Source of the DNA: Clostridia bacterium | GTDB taxonomy: Bacteria > Bacillota > Clostridia > RUG12999 | NCBI GenBank assembly: GCA_022801925.1 | Contig: JAAWTG010000005.1 | Location: 39,562 to 103,561 of the forward strand | Reading direction: 5' to 3' | Length of the DNA stretch: 64,000 nucleotides | In this document: positions 60,536 through 64,000 of the stretch, in pieces | How positions within the stretch are numbered: the stretch's first letter is position 1 | Layout: every line of letters starts with the position of its first letter | The notes under the pieces: generated by a model | Database searches by the model: none | What the model saw: only the letters and a program-made list of their open reading frames with translations | What the model was told of the DNA's origin: nothing | Program-made: the position numbers and the translations under genes

Positions 60536-61425
60536 TTGGTAGAAAGGTGGTGGGTTAGCTTGGCAACAAATATGAATGTTGATGGGACAACAGTTTCAGT
60601 CACTCAAATAAATGAACAGGACTATATTTCATTGACTGATATGGTGAGAAATATAGAAAATGGTTCAGCGCTTATCGAAAAATGGCTTAGAAATAAGAAT
60701 ACAATAGAGTTTTTAGGAATATGGGAGGAGATGTATAATCCTGATTTTAATTCCCCCGAATTCGAGGGAATTAAAAATCAGGCAGGGTTAAATCGATTTA
60801 TTTTATCAGTAAAACAATGGGCGGAAAAAACTAATTCTAAAGGTATTGTTGCAAAGGCTGGAAGATATGGTGGAACATATGCACATAAAGATATTGCATT
60901 TGAATTTGCAGAGCATGGGTTTCACCTCAGTTTAAGCTGTATCTTATACGGGAATTTGACAGGCTGAAAAGCGAAGAACAGAAGCAACTGGGATGGGACA
61001 TAAAACGAAATCTGGCAAAAATCAATTATAAAATACATACTAGAGCAATAAAGGAAAATCTTATTCCGGAGGAGTTGACCGCAGCTCAAATTAACTTTGT
61101 TTACGCTTCTGAAGCAGATGTTTTAAATGTTGCTTTATTTGGGATCACTGCAAAGGAATGGAGAACGAAAAATCCGGAATTATCCGGAAATATCAGAGAT
61201 TATGCCAATGTGTCACATTTGGTTTGTTTGTCTAATCTGGAGAGCATTAACGCAATATTTATTCAAGATGGATTGTCTCAGGCAGAGAGGCTAAAGCGAT
61301 TGAATAAAATCGCTATTTATCAGATGAAGATATTGACTGCTGAAGGTGAGGCTCTTTTGCAAGATGTAAATCATATGCAAATATTAAAGGAAAAGGCAAA
61401 AAAAGGTCAGTTGATTAAAAAATAA
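60536..61425 (+). pseudogene. KilA-N domain protein, frameshifted near 60914
   Basis: ISLTDMVRNIENGSALIEKWLRNKNTIEFLGIWEEM...AHKDIAFEFAE then frame change to WVSPQFKLYLIREFDRLKSEEQKQLGWDIKRNLAKINYKIHTRAIKENLIPEEL. Confidence 0.88.
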
Positions 61426-61442
61426 ATTTTTTTGGTTTTTGC

Positions 61443-62186
61443 TTGACACAAGCGTACCTCCGCGCAAGATACTACGACCCAACCACCGGACGGTTCGTAA
61501 GCGAAGACCCCCGCTGGAATACGGGGAATATGATCTTTGGAGATAACGCCGGAGATAATCCTCTGCCAAGCATTTCTGCAATTATGCAAAGTGGGAATTT
61601 GTATGGGTATTGTATGAATGATCCCGTAAATTTTGTGGATTCCAATGGTAGATGGAAAGCAGATGTACACTATAATGATACATATGCAATCGCACGTGAG
61701 TTAGGGTTTGATGAAGAAGATGCTAATATTATTGCATATAGTGATAATTATGTGGATAAAGATCCTAAAACCCAACCTATCACAGTGGCAGAAAGTAATT
61801 TGAGTTGGCATTTTGATAGAAACGAGGGTACTCCTGATACTAGAGCAGTACACTCAGATGAGTGCATGCAACAAGCAATAAAGTTAGCTAGGTCAGCAAA
61901 GCGTAGAGGTGATTCTGAAATGATGAAGCGAGCCTTTCAGACATTGGGTAAAGGACTACATCCTCTCCAAGATATGGATGCGCACGGCAACTGGGCAGAA
62001 GGAGAAAAAATTGTGCTTCCACACGGTATACCTTTTGAAATGCAGCAATATGATGATACAAATTATGATTGGGCATCTGACGGAAGCGGTTTAGTGTGGA
62101 CTGGTCGTGAAAATAGTCAACGCTATCAAGAAACACTGCGGGCAACCAAACAATATATACAGACGTTTTTAGATGCTGTCAAATAA
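61443..62186 (+). CDS. orphan Rhs C-terminal fragment: core plus predicted zinc-dependent phospholipase/nuclease-like tip
   Basis: YLRARYYDPTTGRFVSEDP core; NLYGYCMNDPVNFVDSNG; tip motif GKGLHPLQDMDAHGNW. Confidence 0.8.
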   Translation: MTQAYLRARYYDPTTGRFVSEDPRWNTGNMIFGDNAGDNPLPSISAIMQSGNLYGYCMNDPVNFVDSNGRWKADVHYNDTYAIARELGFDEEDANIIAYSDNYVDKDPKTQPITVAESNLSWHFDRNEGTPDTRAVHSDECMQQAIKLARSAKRRGDSEMMKRAFQTLGKGLHPLQDMDAHGNWAEGEKIVLPHGIPFEMQQYDDTNYDWASDGSGLVWTGRENSQRYQETLRATKQYIQTFLDAVK

Positions 62187-62198
62187 AAGCGAAAAGGA

Positions 62199-62687
62199 AT
62201 GATGACATTGAAATTATTGAAAAATAACCTACTGGCGATATTATTTCATGGCATATTGTGTTTCATTTTCTGGCATATTGGGAATTGGATATATCGCAAC
62301 AAGTTAGGTATAGAAACAATTGATTTACAGAATTTCGGGCAGCTTATTCTCTGCGTATTTGTTGTTATTATTTTGCTGTTTATTGTTGTGGCAAGCTATA
62401 TATTAATAGGAAGATATCTGCTAAGACCTGTGAGTAAAAACAGGCAAAAATATTTATCTGTGATAGGATTATTTGTATGTTTGATTGTTGCATGGGTTTG
62501 CTCCCTACAGACAGTTGGTTTAGCGTGGAGTGTTTTGACAACCTTACCGTTTAATCCAATATGTAATCTACTAATAAAGAGTTTTTGTGATAATTTTGTG
62601 AATTCATACTTCTTGGAAATAGGTATATTACTTGTGTTTTCAGCGGTGCCTTGCCTTATTATGGCGTTAGCAATTAGGAAAGAGTAA
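62199..62687 (+). CDS. multi-TM membrane protein, candidate Rhs immunity protein
   Basis: About four hydrophobic helices; directly downstream of the tip ORF. Confidence 0.5.
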   Translation: MMTLKLLKNNLLAILFHGILCFIFWHIGNWIYRNKLGIETIDLQNFGQLILCVFVVIILLFIVVASYILIGRYLLRPVSKNRQKYLSVIGLFVCLIVAWVCSLQTVGLAWSVLTTLPFNPICNLLIKSFCDNFVNSYFLEIGILLVFSAVPCLIMALAIRKE

Positions 62688-62696
62688 TTACTAATA

Positions 62697-62737
62697 TTAC
62701 GGAAATCTCCAAGATAATCGCTTGGAGATTTCCGTAA
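62697..62737 (+). terminator. 17-bp perfect inverted repeat between the two Rhs cassettes
   Basis: TTACGGAAATCTCCAAG-ataatcg-CTTGGAGATTTCCGTAA. Confidence 0.65.
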
Positions 62738-62773
62738 CTCTAAAACTATTCTTTGCGTATAATTCTGATAAAA

Positions 62774-63608
62774 TGCGTGTAAGCAAAACGGTGAACGGAG
62801 AGACCACACACATATTCTGGACGGTGCAAACGTAGTAGCAGACATCAAAGACGGCGCCAATTGGTATGCATATTGTGGGAACAATCCTGTGATGTTTGTA
62901 GATCCGTGGGGATTAAAAGGCATGCTATCTGGAGATAGTCAATATTGGGAAGTTACATTTTTGGAAATGCAGGAATTGACTGATGATAAGTTGGATTATA
63001 ATAGAGATACGGGAGAAATATTTATTTTAGAAGAGCAGTTGGGAGATAAAACTACCGGCACAGAACTTCTGCGAGATATTTTAAAAGATGAAGATTATAC
63101 AGTGTATATACAACGTAATGGATTGGATAACAATGGGCAGTCATATAGTACGGAAGTAGTCAGAGCAAGACCCAAATTTGCTGAAATTAATATTAGGGAG
63201 GCAGAAGTAAATGATGAAAATTCATATTTGTTGTTGAAAGATGAAAATGGGAAAAGCTATTTGCAGAGTTATGCAGAAACTCCATCGTTTCTATTTTTAG
63301 GACATGAACTAATTCATGTACAACATGAAAAGAACGGCACCTTCAATTCAATACGAAATGGTGTTCATTATTTTATGTATAATAATAAATTGAGACATGA
63401 ACAATTAAACAATCATGTTAATGATGAATATGAAACGGTAGGAATAATGTATTTCACACTAAGTAACAATCCTAATAGTAAGTCTATTAATCCAAAGTGT
63501 CAAATAAGCACATATCAACCAATCACAGAAAACACGTTGCGTCAGGAACATGGATTAGATAAACGAGCTGCGTATTCAACCTTTGATGTGAATGGGAATT
63601 TTAGGTAA
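62774..63608 (+). pseudogene. orphan Rhs fragment (frameshifted core) with HExxH metallopeptidase tip
   Basis: MRVSKTVNGETTHIFW then frame change to DGANVVADIKDGANWYAYCGNNPVMFVDPWGLKG; tip motif FLGHELIHVQHEKNG; ORF 62889-63608 carries the tip. Confidence 0.75.
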
Positions 63609-63625
63609 AACGAGGAGGAAGTTCT

Positions 63626-64000
63626 ATGAAGATGGTTAGTATCGCTGTTATTATAGTATTAGTGAGTACGGTAAGTGTTTATGCAGACGAGATAAAATTT
63701 GAACAAAATATGGAAGTGGTTTCTGAATGTGGTGTCATGAAAGCTTATTACTTTGAATCTCCGAAAACAGTATCGCGTTACGAATGCTTAAATGCTATTA
63801 TGAGAGCAATTGGAGTTGTTGAAGACTCTAATGGAAATGGAGGTAGGCATTTGTTGGTATCGGATTGGGGCGGGAAGGTTAGCGATAGGTGTTATTGGGA
63901 TGGGTATGATGGATATTTAGTAGGTTCCAATGGCGATGGATTATATATAGTAGATGGACATCCATTGATGATAAATGAGAATGGGACAATTCATGACGAT
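63626..64000 (+). CDS. secreted protein, 3' end off-window, candidate immunity or accessory protein
   Basis: Signal peptide MKMVSIAVIIVLVSTVSVYA; RBS gaggaggaagttctatg; open at window end. Confidence 0.5.
   Translation, partial: MKMVSIAVIIVLVSTVSVYADEIKFEQNMEVVSECGVMKAYYFESPKTVSRYECLNAIMRAIGVVEDSNGNGGRHLLVSDWGGKVSDRCYWDGYDGYLVGSNGDGLYIVDGHPLMINENGTIHDD

Noticed and set aside
1-64000. CRISPR array, retron or diversity-generating retroelement
   Set aside because: No regularly spaced repeats, Cas genes or reverse transcriptase ORF were seen; the tandem hairpins have non-identical sequences.
1-64000. tRNA or rRNA genes
   Set aside because: No convincing tRNA cloverleaf or rRNA sequence was recognised by eye; a tRNAscan-SE/Infernal run would be decisive.

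Overview
The window looks like part of a large Firmicutes/Clostridia-type mobile element plus flanking DNA. (1) ~1-24.7 kb is a DNA-metabolism module: clamp-like protein, MoxR-type AAA+ ATPase with an in-frame TAG, VWA protein, SSB, DpnD/PcfM-like protein, sigma-like factor, JAMM/JAB protein, ThiF/E1-like protein, DNA methyltransferase, E2-like protein, Rad52-like, Rad50/SbcC-like, CHC2 primase-like and HU. It is interrupted at 6.1-12 kb by an island of three AAA ATPase cassettes with DUF3791-like small genes; the first two lie between 74-bp direct repeats. (2) ~24.7-53.4 kb is a carbohydrate-utilisation locus: GH63-like, PocR/AraC regulator, secreted repeat protein, GH10-like, SLH protein, LplB/LplC/SBP-type ABC importer, GH42, SGNH, GH2, isomerase, MFS, GH94 and GH13, with several decaying gene remnants. 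(3) ~53.7-60.5 kb is a recombination module: sigma-like factor, small DUF protein, three tandem large serine recombinases and a fourth resolvase-only ORF that seems to lack the catalytic serine. (4) ~60.5-64 kb has a frameshifted KilA-N gene and two orphan Rhs C-terminal toxin tips with candidate immunity genes. The best leads are the ATPase/DUF3791 cassette island, the E1-like/E2-like/JAMM set inside a mobile replication module, the recombinase array with a probably dead fourth member, and several unexplained runs of tandem hairpins. All assignments come from reading motifs by eye; no database search was run.
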